The position numbers and the translations under genes were made by a program. A DNA stretch of 64,000 nt, from the NCBI RefSeq assembly GCF_011516885.1, contig NZ_WOTD01000010.1:1-64000 (forward strand). Direction: 5' to 3'. The notes below the pieces were generated by a model. The model searched no databases. It was not told the DNA's origin and was given only the letters and a program-made list of their open reading frames with translations. Below are positions 1 through 9,240 of this stretch, piece after piece (position 1 is the stretch's first letter; every line of letters starts with the position of its first letter). This stretch comes from Acetobacter lambici. GTDB taxonomy: Bacteria; Pseudomonadota; Alphaproteobacteria; Acetobacterales; Acetobacteraceae.

Positions 1-453
1 TGGAGCAGCCACCAGTGTTGCATCCAGGATCTGGCCGGACATCGGGAGATAACCGGCGTTCCGCAGGGTCGCGTCAAATCGGTCAAACAGCCTTTCAATG
101 GCACCCGCCTGCATCAAACGCTCACGAAACAGCCAGACCGTTTTGGCATCCGGCACGCGGTCCGACAGCCCCAATCCCAGAAAGCGCATGAACGACAGGC
201 GGTCGTTGATCAGATACTCTGTCCGTTCATCAGACAAATTGTTCAACGTCTGGATGACCAGAATTTTGAACATCAGCACCGGATCAAACGGCGGACGTCC
301 GCCTTTACTTCCGTCTGAATAGGCCAGAGCCAGTTCCAGATCAGGGCGGAACACCTCAAAATCCACAGTCCGGGAAAAGGCCTCCAGCTGATCGCCAAGC
401 CCGCTCAGCCGAGCAAGACGCTCTTCAACATCAAAAAAACCAGGCTGCTTCAT
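1..453 (-). CDS. IS5 family transposase, N-terminal part (3' end outside window)
   Basis: The minus strand encodes 151 residues from an ATG at 453, beginning MKQPGFFDVEERLARLSGLG and running off the window. The segment SKGGRPPFDPVLMFKILVIQ followed by LNNLSDERTEYLINDRLSFM is the N-terminal helical domain shared by IS5-group transposases. ILDATLVAAP near the edge carries the first acidic residue of the DDE catalytic triad. The frame is intact as far as it can be read. The protein would cut and join the element's ends; whether the complete gene is functional cannot be told. Confidence 0.85.
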   Translation of the reverse strand, partial: MKQPGFFDVEERLARLSGLGDQLEAFSRTVDFEVFRPDLELALAYSDGSKGGRPPFDPVLMFKILVIQTLNNLSDERTEYLINDRLSFMRFLGLGLSDRVPDAKTVWLFRERLMQAGAIERLFDRFDATLRNAGYLPMSGQILDATLVAAP

Positions 454-530
454 CTTCCATACCCCAATCAATATAGGAGTGATGGAATCACACAGAGAGG
501 CCCAAAACCAGAGAGTTTTTCGAACCCTCC
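1..530 (-). mobile_element. IS5-family insertion sequence, truncated by the window edge
   Basis: The region holds the 5' part of an IS5-type transposase gene and its upstream end. A possible terminal inverted repeat lies at about 511-530 (GAGGGTTCGAAAAACTCTC read on the minus strand), roughly 35 bp from the stop codon of the next gene. The other end is outside the window, so the inverted repeat partner and the target duplication cannot be checked. The boundary is therefore a proposal; the element itself rests on the transposase. Confidence 0.65.
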
Positions 531-565
531 ACCTTTGCCCGCCCCCACCGCCCCGATGGCGAGAT

Positions 566-2269
566 TTAGTGTGGTGTTTTATCCACCGCTGGAGTGTCCA
601 GCGTGTAAAGGCTGATCGCCATGGCGTGGCCGTTGGAATAGTTCAACCCTGCAACCGTGCCACGGCTGAACGCCTTTGGTGCTTCCGCCCCCAGTGCCTC
701 CATAAACGCCTTGCGCTCACGCACATCCACAAGGGCTGCGGTGCAGGCCGGGTGGTCGCGCATAGCCTGTGCGGCCTGTGCGGGGCTCCCCAGCACCACC
801 TTGCCCCCGATCAGGAACACCAGACTGGGCTCGGTAAAGGAAACGGAATAAACCTGTGTCTGCGCGCAGGGTTTATGCGCCTGCACCAGCGCCACCAGAC
901 GGGGTGCCAGCCAGATGCTGCGCAACTGCGGCACCACAACCGTAAACAGCCCCACATATAACAAGGCCGCTGCAACACAGCTGCTCAGTGCTGCATAACA
1001 TAGCTCTGCCCGCCAGATCTGCCACACCGCCAGCCCAACCAGAGGCAGAACGCCACCCGCCAGCACAAGGGCGGGAACACTGAACTGGCGCTCCAGCGTC
1101 CACAATAAAAGTGGCCCCGCTGCGGCCAGTGCACAGCCGGCAAAACCCCACAAAACGGCATAGGCCCCAAGCAGCAGGCGGCCCCAGCGGGTCTGCGGGC
1201 CGTTCCGCCACACCATACCACTTTGCGCCAGCAGGCCCGCACTCAGTATGGCAATGGCGGGGTATGTGGGCAGCACGTAATGGGGCAGCTTGGTTGCTAT
1301 GCTTTCAAACACCACCCAGTGCGGCACAATCCAGCACAGCAGGTAACGCACCGGCAGAGTGCGCCGCTCCCGCCATGCCTGCGGCAGCACACTGGCGGCA
1401 AAGTAGGAGCCGGGCCAGAATGCGATCAGGAACACAAGCAGGTGGTAGCCCGGCGGCAGGCCGTGCGCCTCCTGCCCGGAAGCCACCTTGCCCAGAAAGT
1501 TCCCCCCCACCGCGCGCCGGAAGAACTCGCCATGGCTGACCACCCCAATGGCCACGCACCACGGCAGCACCACAGCAGCAGCCACAAGCCAGCCCCATAC
1601 CGGGCGCAGCCTGCGCCACAGGTCCAGATTACGCTCCACCCAGCCCATGGCCAGCGGCGTTGCAAGGGAGGGAATAAGCACAACCGGGCCTTTGAGCATA
1701 AGCCCGCAGCCCACAGCGCCCCAGAACAGCAGCGCCGTGCCCGCAGGTGTGGCGCGTGCTGCCTCCCTGTCTGCCAGTGCCCGCACCAGCGCGTACTGGG
1801 CCACCAGCACACTGAGCAACAGGCACGAATCAATCGTGCCCATACGGCTTTCCGCCGCCACCAGCACAGAGGCCATCAGCAGGACCGCAGCCCCGACCCC
1901 GGCCATGGCCCCAAACAGGCTGGCCCCCATTATGGCGGTCAGCACCACCGCTCCGGTCATGGCCAGCAGGGAAGGAATACGGTACGGCCACACCGTGCGG
2001 GCATACTCCATGCCCACGGCCTTAACTGCCATGGATTCTAGCCAGTAAATACCGGCGGGCTGAAGGTAGCGCGGCTTGTCCTGAAAGCGCACATCTATGT
2101 AGTTGTGCGTCTCCAGCATCTGGGCCGATGCTTCCATGTAACGTGGTTCATCCCGGTCAAACGGGGGAGTTGTCATGCGGCCGGGCAGAAACAGCACAAA
2201 AGCCGCCAGACCGATCAGCAGCAACACACGCCAAGGCAGGGAATGAGCGCTGCGTGCGGGCCTTAGCAT
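566..2269 (-). CDS. GT39/ArnT-like membrane glycosyltransferase
   Basis: A 567-residue polytopic membrane protein. After the first membrane helix comes PPFDRDEPRYMEASAQML, the acidic loop motif of the dolichyl-phosphate-mannose mannosyltransferase/ArnT superfamily (GT39/GT83), where the acidic residue faces the periplasm and takes part in catalysis. About ten further hydrophobic segments follow, then a C-terminal periplasmic-looking domain. Such enzymes move a sugar from an undecaprenyl-phosphate carrier to lipid A, LPS or protein. It starts 7 bp inside the upstream GT2 gene, so the two are translated together and form a donor-maker/transferase pair by inference. The real sugar and acceptor are unknown. 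The downstream side is occupied by an IS5 element. Confidence 0.85.
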   Translation of the reverse strand: MLRPARSAHSLPWRVLLLIGLAAFVLFLPGRMTTPPFDRDEPRYMEASAQMLETHNYIDVRFQDKPRYLQPAGIYWLESMAVKAVGMEYARTVWPYRIPSLLAMTGAVVLTAIMGASLFGAMAGVGAAVLLMASVLVAAESRMGTIDSCLLLSVLVAQYALVRALADREAARATPAGTALLFWGAVGCGLMLKGPVVLIPSLATPLAMGWVERNLDLWRRLRPVWGWLVAAAVVLPWCVAIGVVSHGEFFRRAVGGNFLGKVASGQEAHGLPPGYHLLVFLIAFWPGSYFAASVLPQAWRERRTLPVRYLLCWIVPHWVVFESIATKLPHYVLPTYPAIAILSAGLLAQSGMVWRNGPQTRWGRLLLGAYAVLWGFAGCALAAAGPLLLWTLERQFSVPALVLAGGVLPLVGLAVWQIWRAELCYAALSSCVAAALLYVGLFTVVVPQLRSIWLAPRLVALVQAHKPCAQTQVYSVSFTEPSLVFLIGGKVVLGSPAQAAQAMRDHPACTAALVDVRERKAFMEALGAEAPKAFSRGTVAGLNYSNGHAMAISLYTLDTPAVDKTPH

Positions 2270-3030
2270 TCATCAACCGTTTTGGGCAGCCGCGTGCGGT
2301 TACGCAGCCACATGACGCCCAGCAGGTCCCGGACCCCGACCACGGCCCGGTTAAAATTGGTGTATTTGGACTGCCCATGCAGCCTTGGCCTGTGCGAGAC
2401 AGGGTGGCACACCAGCGGCACGCCATAGGACGCAAAAAAAGCAGGCAGGAACCGATGCAGCCCTTCAAACTGGGGCAGGCGCAAAAAATCCTCACGCCGA
2501 AAAATTTTGATCGGGGCTCCCGTATCCGGGCAGTGGTCCTGTAGCAGCTTCTGCCGCAGACCATTGGCAAAGCGCGTGGCAAAGCGGCGCGACCAGCCAT
2601 CTTTACGCTTGGCGCGCACACCCACCACCAGAGGGGCGGTGCCCTTGGCCGCCTGTGCCAGCGCCAGGAGTGCGACCAGTTCACGCGGGTCGTCCTGCCC
2701 ATCGCCATCAATCGTGGCAATCCACTGGCCTTTGGCTGCCGTAATGCCCGTGCGCAGGCCCGCGGACTTACCGCAGCGATGATCGTGCGAGAGAATGCGC
2801 AGGTTGGGCAGGCAGTCATGCCGGAGCTGGCGCAGCACGGCTACCGTGTTGTCCCGGCTCCCATCGTTAACAAACACCACTTCCGATGGAGGAAGGCTCT
2901 GGCAGGCTTCCGCCAGTTCGCGGCACACCTGCGGTAGGTTATCCTGCTCGTCCAGAACAGCAATAACGATGCTCAGCTCGGGCTGAACATCGTTTACCTG
3001 CGACACAGAGGTTTGCACCGTTTGTGTCAT
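2263..3030 (-). CDS. GT2 family glycosyltransferase (dolichyl/undecaprenyl-phosphate sugar synthase-like)
   Basis: A 255-residue protein with the GT-A fold of family 2: ELSIVIAVLDEQDNLPQV near residue 20, VFVNDGSRDNT near 55, and the metal-binding stretch IDGDGQDDPREL near 108. It resembles DPM1/ArnC-type enzymes that charge a polyprenyl phosphate with a sugar. Unlike ArnC it lacks the C-terminal pair of membrane helices, so it is probably peripheral. It overlaps the GT39 gene and follows atpF by only 27 bp, so it may be cotranscribed with the ATP synthase F0 genes. The sugar specificity cannot be read from the sequence. Confidence 0.85.
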   Translation of the reverse strand: MTQTVQTSVSQVNDVQPELSIVIAVLDEQDNLPQVCRELAEACQSLPPSEVVFVNDGSRDNTVAVLRQLRHDCLPNLRILSHDHRCGKSAGLRTGITAAKGQWIATIDGDGQDDPRELVALLALAQAAKGTAPLVVGVRAKRKDGWSRRFATRFANGLRQKLLQDHCPDTGAPIKIFRREDFLRLPQFEGLHRFLPAFFASYGVPLVCHPVSHRPRLHGQSKYTNFNRAVVGVRDLLGVMWLRNRTRLPKTVDEC

Positions 3031-3057
3031 ACATATGAACCCTGAAGGGAGATGAGC

Positions 3058-3561
3058 CTAGGCTGCCTGACGGGAGAACGCAGCAGGCAGGTCAGCCAGA
3101 GCCTGATCGACCAGTGCGGAGGCTTTTTGCTCATCAATGGTCTGCGGGATAATGCTGTGGGCTGCGTTAATTGCCACATCAATGGCAAGCTGACGCACTT
3201 CCTTGACCGCGGCGCGTTCAACCGCTGCAATCCGGTCACGGGCCATCTGTTCATGGCGGCGCACGGCGGCTTCGGCTTCAGCACGGGCCTGTTTGGCCAT
3301 TTCGTCCGCTTTGATGCGGGACTGCTCGATAAGGGACTTGGCTTCCGCCAGAGCCTGTTCACGCTCACGCGTTGCGTCTTCGAGCATCTGCTCAGCTTCG
3401 CGGCGCAGGCGGGCTGCTTCGTCCAGTTCCTCACGGATCAGGTTGGCACGGCTATCCAGAATGGCCGCAATTGGCGTCCACAGCTTTTTACCGGCCAGCA
3501 CAAAGAACAGAACAAACGATACAGCGACCCAGAAACCCGCTACATGAAAAATGTCAGTCAT
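3058..3561 (-). CDS. atpF: ATP synthase F0 subunit b
   Basis: A 167-residue subunit b. One N-terminal membrane helix (FWVAVSFVLFFVLAGKKLW) is followed by a long charged, Ala/Glu/Arg-rich helix that forms the peripheral stalk with b'. The ATG at 3561 is preferred because GGGGA lies 9 nt upstream; a TTG two codons earlier is also open. It lies 24 bp downstream of the b' gene and is the last F0 gene. As in other alphaproteobacteria, two different b-type subunits are encoded, and the F1 genes are not in this window. Confidence 0.95.
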   Translation of the reverse strand: MTDIFHVAGFWVAVSFVLFFVLAGKKLWTPIAAILDSRANLIREELDEAARLRREAEQMLEDATREREQALAEAKSLIEQSRIKADEMAKQARAEAEAAVRRHEQMARDRIAAVERAAVKEVRQLAIDVAINAAHSIIPQTIDEQKASALVDQALADLPAAFSRQAA

Positions 3562-3585
3562 GACCAAAATTCCCCTGAGAACGGA

Positions 3586-4188
3586 TCAGATGATGCTGCG
3601 ATGCGCTGACGCGCTTTCAACATTCCGGGCAACAAGCTGGGCGTCTGGCACAACACCGGTCAGCCGCTGAACCAGCGCCTGAGTGGTATCGGCCGCAATT
3701 TCTTTAAGCGCGCTCAAGGCCCGCGCTTTTTCTGCCGCAACGTTCTTTTCGGCATCCGCAATTTCGGAAGCCAGACGTGCGTTGATTTCCTGCATCTGCT
3801 GGTCGGCCGTACGGTGTTCCTCGTCCAGAACCTTCTGAAGATGCGCCTGGGCTTCTGCCATGGCATCTTTGCGGGCCTGCTGGAGTTCGGCTACGGCTTT
3901 GTCAGCATCCTGTTTAGCGGACCGGGCGACCTCAAGGTCACCTGTAATACGCTGGCTACGGTCATGCAGAACGCGGGCAACACCCGGCAGCATGGCCTTG
4001 CTGAGAACAAGATAGAAGACGAAGAAAATAATTGCCCCCCACATGACCTGACCGGTCACAAGTGGGTTGGCAAAGTCAAGCTGAGGCATTCCCGTGGCGT
4101 ATGCACCAGGTGCCGAAACGGCCAGCAAAGAAACGCCGCAAACCGTTGCAAGCAGTCCGGCACGAACTGTCTTCGTAATCACACCCAC
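3586..4188 (-). CDS. atpG: ATP synthase F0 subunit b'
   Basis: A 200-residue b' subunit. Residues 1-31 look like a signal-type hydrophobic extension (LLATVCGVSLLAVSAPGAYA), then FANPLVTGQVMWGAIIFFVF gives the membrane helix, followed by a long amphipathic coiled-coil with HDRSQRITGDLEVARSAK. The start is a GTG at 4188 with GGAG 8 nt upstream. It heterodimerises with subunit b in the peripheral stalk. The symbol varies between annotations (atpG, atpF', atpX). It sits between atpE and atpF in the usual alphaproteobacterial order. Confidence 0.93.
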   Translation of the reverse strand: MGVITKTVRAGLLATVCGVSLLAVSAPGAYATGMPQLDFANPLVTGQVMWGAIIFFVFYLVLSKAMLPGVARVLHDRSQRITGDLEVARSAKQDADKAVAELQQARKDAMAEAQAHLQKVLDEEHRTADQQMQEINARLASEIADAEKNVAAEKARALSALKEIAADTTQALVQRLTGVVPDAQLVARNVESASAHRSII

Positions 4189-4216
4189 AGGAATGTCTCC
4201 TCTTGTTTTCCCGATC

Positions 4217-4441
4217 TCAGACGAAGAGGATCAGGAATGCGATCAGCAGCGCGAACAGGGCGATAGCTTCTGTCAGTGCGAAGCCGAGCATGCCCAGACC
4301 GAACACGTGCGGGCGAGCCGCCGGGTTACGGGCAATGCTGCTGACCAGCGTGGAGAAGATGTTGCCGAGGCCGATACCAACGCCGGCGAGGGCGATAACG
4401 GCGATACCTGCACCGATTTCCCGGGCTGCAGCGATGTCCAT
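4217..4441 (-). CDS. atpE: ATP synthase F0 subunit c
   Basis: A 74-residue proteolipid with two membrane helices joined by the polar loop ARNPAARPH. The proton-binding carboxylate is Glu58 in [14 protein letters not shown]. The first helix carries the Gly-rich stretch AGVGIGLG needed for tight packing of the c-ring. The ATG at 4441 has AGGA 10 nt upstream; a GTG three codons earlier overlaps that site, so the shorter form is preferred. Glu with no flanking sodium-ligand pattern points to a proton-driven enzyme. Confidence 0.95.
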   Translation of the reverse strand: MDIAAAREIGAGIAVIALAGVGIGLGNIFSTLVSSIARNPAARPHVFGLGMLGFALTEAIALFALLIAFLILFV

Positions 4442-4493
4442 ATCAGTCACTTCCTTGTTTCAAGACAGTTTCAAACTAAACGGGCAAAGCAGC

Positions 4494-5243
4494 TCAGTGA
4501 GCCACGGCCTCCCGCAGGTAGATGCACGTCAGAATGGCAAACACATAGGCCTGCAATACCCCAACAAGCAACTCAAGAGCCATAAGCGCCACGTTAATGG
4601 CGATCGGCCCGATCGCAAACACGTCACCCACTACGCCAAAACTGGCGAGCATGACAACAAAGCTTGCGAAAATATCGAACATGACGTGTCCGGCCACCAT
4701 GTTGGCGAACAGTCGGATGGACAGGCTCACGGGGCGGGAGAGGAACGAGAGAATCTCGATCGGGATCAGCAGGGGGGCCAGAAAGGGGCTGGCGCCGTCC
4801 GGCATGAAGTGTGCGAAAAACCGCAGACCCTGCACCTTGAGCGAAACAACAACAGTCAGCAGGAACACCATGAACGCCATGGCGAACGTAACGGCAATGT
4901 GGCTGGTGAAGGTGAAGGAGAACGGCAGAAGCCCGATGTAGTTCCCCGCCAGAATGAAGAAGAACAGGGTGAACACGAACGGGAAGAAGGCTGTACCCTC
5001 CGGCCCGATTGTATCCACAGCCATGTTATGAATGAATTCGTAGCAGACTTCTGCCGCGGCCTGCAGGCGACCGGGCACCACCGCTGCGGGGCGCATGCCA
5101 AAATACAGGAACGCAAGAACAAGGCAGACTGCCGCGATCATGTACAGCGGAGACTGGCTGAAGCGCAGGGCCTCGCCCAGCCCGCCAAGAACGGGGTGGA
5201 GCTCAAACTGTTCAAGTACGTTAATGCTGGAACCGCCCGCCAC
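4494..5243 (-). CDS. atpB: ATP synthase F0 subunit a
   Basis: A 249-residue polytopic protein. The conserved helix SLSIRLFANMVAGHVMF carries the essential Arg of the proton channel, and the last helix LELLVGVLQAYVFAILTCIY is typical of subunit a. NYIGLLPFSFTFTSH is another family signature. The start is GTG at 5243 with AGGAG 7 nt upstream. It follows atpI and precedes atpE, the standard order of the alphaproteobacterial F0 operon. Confidence 0.96.
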   Translation of the reverse strand: MAGGSSINVLEQFELHPVLGGLGEALRFSQSPLYMIAAVCLVLAFLYFGMRPAAVVPGRLQAAAEVCYEFIHNMAVDTIGPEGTAFFPFVFTLFFFILAGNYIGLLPFSFTFTSHIAVTFAMAFMVFLLTVVVSLKVQGLRFFAHFMPDGASPFLAPLLIPIEILSFLSRPVSLSIRLFANMVAGHVMFDIFASFVVMLASFGVVGDVFAIGPIAINVALMALELLVGVLQAYVFAILTCIYLREAVAH

Positions 5244-5292
5244 AACCGCTCTCCTAGACCTTGCCCCGAATCGACCTTCGGGCTTCAGCTTC

Positions 5293-5598
5293 TTACTTTA
5301 CGTCCATCGTCCTGACCAGACGCCAAACATTCAGCATTCCGGCGCTACCACCCAAAAGCGCGAAGATGACAAGGAACAACGCCCGTGTATGGAGCCAGTG
5401 ATCCAGCTCCCACCCTATGGCAACCCCCACAACCAGCCCCGCGATCATTTCTGTCCCGGCTCTGAACGCCAATGCTGCGAGTGACCTGTCGGCCTCCTCA
5501 TTTGCATCAACGGGTGGTTTTTCCTCCTTGACCAGACCGTAACGGCGCTCTGCCGACTTCAATCTGGCGTTAAAGGAATCGTTTTTTTCCTCACGCAT
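5293..5598 (-). CDS. atpI: AtpI / AtpZ-like protein of the ATP synthase operon
   Basis: A 101-residue protein with a charged N-terminal half and two C-terminal membrane helices (AGLVVGVAIGWELDHWL and ALFLVIFALLGGSAGML), the layout of AtpI/AtpZ proteins that help assemble the c-ring or supply Mg2+. The ATG at 5598 has GGGAGG 8 nt upstream; a GTG three codons earlier is less well placed. It is the first gene of the F0 group, 120 bp downstream of ftsY on the same strand, and the gap probably holds the atp promoter. Confidence 0.88.
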   Translation of the reverse strand: MREEKNDSFNARLKSAERRYGLVKEEKPPVDANEEADRSLAALAFRAGTEMIAGLVVGVAIGWELDHWLHTRALFLVIFALLGGSAGMLNVWRLVRTMDVK

Positions 5599-5718
5599 AC
5601 CTCGCACCTCCCATGGGGGTGCAGGCGCTTGCTAACGGGGCTACCATATCCTGTCAAGAAACCTTAGCAGGCTTGTGGTCCAAAATATTGGTCCGCGGCA
5701 TTTGCGCCACCCCGCCAA

Positions 5719-6648
5719 TCACTCTGTTCCGGGCAGACCAACCAGCCCACGCGCATAGTCCATAGCGGAAAAAGGCCGCAGATCCTCTACCTGTTCGCCC
5801 ACTCCCACGGCATGAACGGGCAGGCCAAATCCATCAGCCAGCGCCACAACAATACCGCCACGGGCCGAGCCGTCCAGTTTGGTCACCACCAGCCCGCTCA
5901 CGTTCACAAGTTCGCGAAAAACGCGCACCTGCTCCACCGCATTCTGCCCCGTGGTCGCATCCAGCACCAGCAGGACCGAATGGGGGGCACTCTCGTCAAA
6001 CTTGCGCATGACGCGAATAATTTTTGCCAGCTCTTCCATCAGGGCCGATTTATTGTGCAGCCGCCCCGCCGTATCCACGAACAGAAGGTCCGCTCCCTCG
6101 GCCTTGCCACGCTTGAGGGCCTCGTACGCAAGCCCTGCCGCATCCGCCCCCTGTGGGCCTGCAATAACCGGGCAGCCCGTGCGCTCGCCCCAGATCTGGA
6201 GCTGCTCCACGGCGGCGGCGCGGAACGTATCGCCCGCCACCATCATGACCTTGCTGCCACGGTCGGAAAAAAAGCGCGCCATTTTGCCAATGGTCGTGGT
6301 CTTGCCCACGCCATTGACCCCCACAACCAGCACAACATGCGGTTTGTGGGCGGGGTCCGGGGTAAACGGTATGGCTACGGGTTCGAGAATACTGGCAATT
6401 TCCTGCGCGAGTGCAAGCCGGATTTCCTCATCCGTGACCTCGGTGCCAAAGCGGGAGGTGCGGAAGGACTCGATCACCTTCTGCGCAACGCCGGGGCCAA
6501 GGTCTGCGGTAATCAGCAGGTCCTCCAGCTCCTCCAGCGCTTCGTCATCAAGTTTGCGGCGGGTAAAAATACCCGTAAGCCCGCCACCCAGCTTTTGGGT
6601 GGAGCGGGACAGCCCCTCCTTGAGACGGGAGAAAAAACCAAGCGCCAT
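5719..6648 (-). CDS. ftsY: signal recognition particle receptor FtsY
   Basis: A 309-residue SRP GTPase. The N domain (DDEALEELEDLLITADLG) precedes the G domain with GVNGVGKTTTIGKMARF (P-loop), VAGDTFRAAAVEQL, FVDTAGRLHNKSALM, TKLDGSARGG and GVGEQVEDLRPF, all diagnostic of FtsY rather than Ffh. The long acidic A domain of E. coli FtsY is absent, as is usual in alphaproteobacteria. The ATG at 6648 starts MALGFFSRLKEGL and directly follows the mtaB stop codon. It docks the ribosome-SRP complex at the inner membrane. Confidence 0.96.
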   Translation of the reverse strand: MALGFFSRLKEGLSRSTQKLGGGLTGIFTRRKLDDEALEELEDLLITADLGPGVAQKVIESFRTSRFGTEVTDEEIRLALAQEIASILEPVAIPFTPDPAHKPHVVLVVGVNGVGKTTTIGKMARFFSDRGSKVMMVAGDTFRAAAVEQLQIWGERTGCPVIAGPQGADAAGLAYEALKRGKAEGADLLFVDTAGRLHNKSALMEELAKIIRVMRKFDESAPHSVLLVLDATTGQNAVEQVRVFRELVNVSGLVVTKLDGSARGGIVVALADGFGLPVHAVGVGEQVEDLRPFSAMDYARGLVGLPGTE

Positions 6649-6649
6649 T

Positions 6650-7897
6650 CTAGATCCTTTCCGCCACCAGTCCGCCCTCTTCCACCGCCACAGGCAGAAG
6701 GGAGAGGATATCCCCCACCGAGGCATCCGCCCCGGTCAGGCGGACTGGTGCAAACTGCTCGCTATGTCCTGTTGTGGGGGTTTCCATCAGCACGCGCTGG
6801 GGCTGGCCCAGCAGGCTTGCGTAGTAACGCGCCGCAGATGCGGCCCCCACCGCACGCAGGCTGGCCGCACGGGCCTTGCGCTGGGGCACGGGCACCGCAC
6901 GCATACGGGCTGCTGGCGTGCCCTCACGCTCGCTGTAGGGGAAAACATGCAGGTAAGGCAGCGCCATGTCCGCCACAAAGGCGCGCGTCTGCTCGAACAG
7001 GGTGTCATCCTCGGTGGGGAAGCCTGCAATCAGGTCCGCACCTATGCCAATATCGGGCCGCAGGCTTCTGGCGCGGGCCACAACATGGGCTGCGTCCTGC
7101 ACAAGATGGCGGCGCTTCATGCGCTTGAGAATAAGGTCCGAACCTGCCTGCAACGAAAGGTGCAGGTACGGCATGAACCGGGGCTCCGCCTCCAGCAGTT
7201 GCCAGATGTCCTCATCTATTTCCACCGGATCGACCGAGGACAGGCGCAGCCGCTCCAGCTCGGGCACCAGCCGCAGCACGCGGCGGCACAACTGCCCCAG
7301 CACCGGCTTGCCCGGCAGGTCTGCCCCCCAGGAGGTCATGTCCACGCCCGTCAGCACCACCTCGCGGTAGCCGGACTGCACCAGTGCGCGCACCTGCTCC
7401 ACCACCGCCCCCACCGGCACGGAGCGTGAAGGCCCACGCCCGAAGGGAATGATGCAGAACGTGCAGCGGTGGTCGCACCCCTGCTGCACCTGCACAAACG
7501 CACGGGTGCGGCCTGCAAACTCGGTGACCAGATGGGCCGCTGTTTCCCTTGCCGCCATAATGTCGGACACGGCTACGGGTTCGGCCAGTGCTGCGGGGGA
7601 CCAGCTTTCGGCCTTCAGTTTTTCCTCATTCCCCAGAACGCGGGTCACGCCGGGCAGGGCGGACCAGTTTTCGGGGTGGATCTGGGCGGCGCAGCCGGTC
7701 ACCACAATGCGGGCATCGGGGTTTTCGCGGTGGGCACGGCGGATGGCCTGCCTTGCCTGCCGCTCTGCCTCGCCCGTGACCGCGCAGGTGTTGACGATAA
7801 TCACGTTACCCAGCCCCTGCGCGTGGTCGCGCATGACCTCGCTCTCCCACGTGTTCAGGCGGCAGCCAAAGGTCAGGATTTCAGGCCGGGTGGTCAT
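6650..7897 (-). CDS. mtaB: tRNA t6A37 methylthiotransferase MtaB
   Basis: A 415-residue radical-SAM methylthiotransferase. The N-terminal UPF0004 domain has its three cluster cysteines in [19 protein letters not shown] and VVTGCAAQ. The radical-SAM motif is [24 protein letters not shown]-like tail follows [20 protein letters not shown]. The CxxxCxxC context with GRGPSRS fits MtaB (t6A to ms2t6A) better than MiaB or RimO. Its start overlaps the dapF stop by 4 bp (ATGA), and ftsY follows at once, so the three genes are probably one transcript. Confidence 0.93.
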   Translation of the reverse strand: MTTRPEILTFGCRLNTWESEVMRDHAQGLGNVIIVNTCAVTGEAERQARQAIRRAHRENPDARIVVTGCAAQIHPENWSALPGVTRVLGNEEKLKAESWSPAALAEPVAVSDIMAARETAAHLVTEFAGRTRAFVQVQQGCDHRCTFCIIPFGRGPSRSVPVGAVVEQVRALVQSGYREVVLTGVDMTSWGADLPGKPVLGQLCRRVLRLVPELERLRLSSVDPVEIDEDIWQLLEAEPRFMPYLHLSLQAGSDLILKRMKRRHLVQDAAHVVARARSLRPDIGIGADLIAGFPTEDDTLFEQTRAFVADMALPYLHVFPYSEREGTPAARMRAVPVPQRKARAASLRAVGAASAARYYASLLGQPQRVLMETPTTGHSEQFAPVRLTGADASVGDILSLLPVAVEEGGLVAERI

Positions 7898-8709
7898 TGC
7901 GGGTAGGCGGCCAGATCGACCGTCCCTTCAAAAGCCGTGGTGGCAGGGCCGGTCATGAGCACATGGTTGGTCTGCTCCGACCATGTAATGCGCAAAGTGC
8001 CGCCATCCAGTTCCACCGTGCAGGTGCGCGCAGCCAGCCCCCGCCGCACGGCGTTGACCACGGCGGCACAGGCACCCGAGCCACAGGCCTCGGTCACACC
8101 CGCACCACGTTCATGCACCTTCAGGCGCATGCGCTCGGGGCTGTCCATGCGGGCAAAGCCGATATTGGCCCGATCGGGAAAAATGGGGTTATGCTCCAGT
8201 GCCGCACCCTGCGCCAGCATAGCAAAATCGGGCACAAAGAACGTGGCGTGCGGGTTACCCATGGAGGCCGCCGCCGGGTCGCCCGGCAAGGGCAGGTGCA
8301 GGGTATCCACCGCCGCAGCCAGTGGCACTTCCTGCCAATGGATGCGTGGGGCACCCATATCCACCGTAACCTGCCCGTCTGGCTCGCGCCGGGTGGGCAG
8401 CACGCCCGCACTGGTTTGCAGCACGGGTGTGGCGTTACCTGTCTGCCGCCACACAAGGTCGGCCACGCAGCGCGAGGCATTGCCGCAGGCCCCGGCCTCT
8501 GACCCATCGGGGTTAAAAAACCGCACGAACACATCCGCCCCCGGTGCAACGGGGGGGTGCAGGGTGACAAGCTGGTCACACCCAATGCCCCGGCGGCGGT
8601 GCGCGAGGGCCGCAATGCGGTCGGGGGTCAGGGGCAGCGCGCCTATCCGCGCGTCGAGGATGACAAAGTCATTCCCCAGACCGTGCATTTTGTAAAAAGA
8701 GGTCAGCAT
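7894..8709 (-). CDS. dapF: diaminopimelate epimerase
   Basis: A 271-residue enzyme converting LL- to meso-diaminopimelate for lysine and peptidoglycan synthesis. The ATG at 8709 gives [20 protein letters not shown], the family N-terminus; the open frame runs further up but without family sequence. The catalytic cysteine pair lies in [13 protein letters not shown] and [12 protein letters not shown]. The gene is first in the minus-strand run dapF-mtaB-ftsY. No other lysine gene is next to it. Confidence 0.96.
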   Translation of the reverse strand: MLTSFYKMHGLGNDFVILDARIGALPLTPDRIAALAHRRRGIGCDQLVTLHPPVAPGADVFVRFFNPDGSEAGACGNASRCVADLVWRQTGNATPVLQTSAGVLPTRREPDGQVTVDMGAPRIHWQEVPLAAAVDTLHLPLPGDPAAASMGNPHATFFVPDFAMLAQGAALEHNPIFPDRANIGFARMDSPERMRLKVHERGAGVTEACGSGACAAVVNAVRRGLAARTCTVELDGGTLRITWSEQTNHVLMTGPATTAFEGTVDLAAYPQ

Positions 8710-8838
8710 TGCGCGCCTTATATGCCAATTCAGACCTAGATGCCATGCCCCACCCGCACGGGTGAGCGCCCTGTTGGCCCTGACAGGCATAGCATGGCGG
8801 GGGTGCCCGTGTCCCGGCCTGTGTGCTCTGCCTGCGTG

Positions 8839-9240
8839 TTAGACAAAGCGGCCCGGAGCACCGCGCTGGAGCACCTCGATCTTGTATCCATCCGGGTCGG
8901 TCAGGAAGAAGAACTGCCCCACCACCGTGCCCTCATGCTGCATGGTTTTAACCTGCGTGACCGGGTGCCCATCAGCCTGCATGCGGGCATGCTCGGCCAC
9001 CACATCGGCCACCGAAACTGCCAGATGCCCGTATCCGTCACCCAATGCATAGGGGTCCGTGCGACCGTGGTTGATGGTCAGTTCCAGCTCAAAACTCTGC
9101 TCGTCATTGGCCAGATAGACCAGTGTAAAACTATCAAACTCAAAGCGGCCAACTGGGGCCAAACCCAGTGTTGCGCCATAAAAAGCGACGGATTTCCGTT
9201 CATCCAGCACACGCAGCATGCTGTGGATCATTCTGGCCAT
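8839..9240 (-). CDS. gloA: lactoylglutathione lyase (glyoxalase I)
   Basis: A 133-residue single-domain glyoxalase with MIHSMLRVLDERKSVAFYGA at the start, FELELTINHG and a C-terminal FFLTDPDGYKIEVLQRG. The His and Glu residues that bind the metal in the family are in these segments (IHSML, ELELT, YGHLAVSV, YKIEVLQ). It turns the glutathione hemithioacetal of methylglyoxal into S-lactoylglutathione in the cytosol. The ATG at 9240 has AAGGAAG 7 nt upstream. It is transcribed away from the porin gene across a 179-bp gap. Confidence 0.92.
   Translation of the reverse strand: MARMIHSMLRVLDERKSVAFYGATLGLAPVGRFEFDSFTLVYLANDEQSFELELTINHGRTDPYALGDGYGHLAVSVADVVAEHARMQADGHPVTQVKTMQHEGTVVGQFFFLTDPDGYKIEVLQRGAPGRFV

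Noticed and set aside
4203-5315. Plus-strand frame opposite the ATP synthase a and c subunit genes
   Set aside because: The atp genes are complete on the minus strand, and the frame has no membrane or enzyme motifs.
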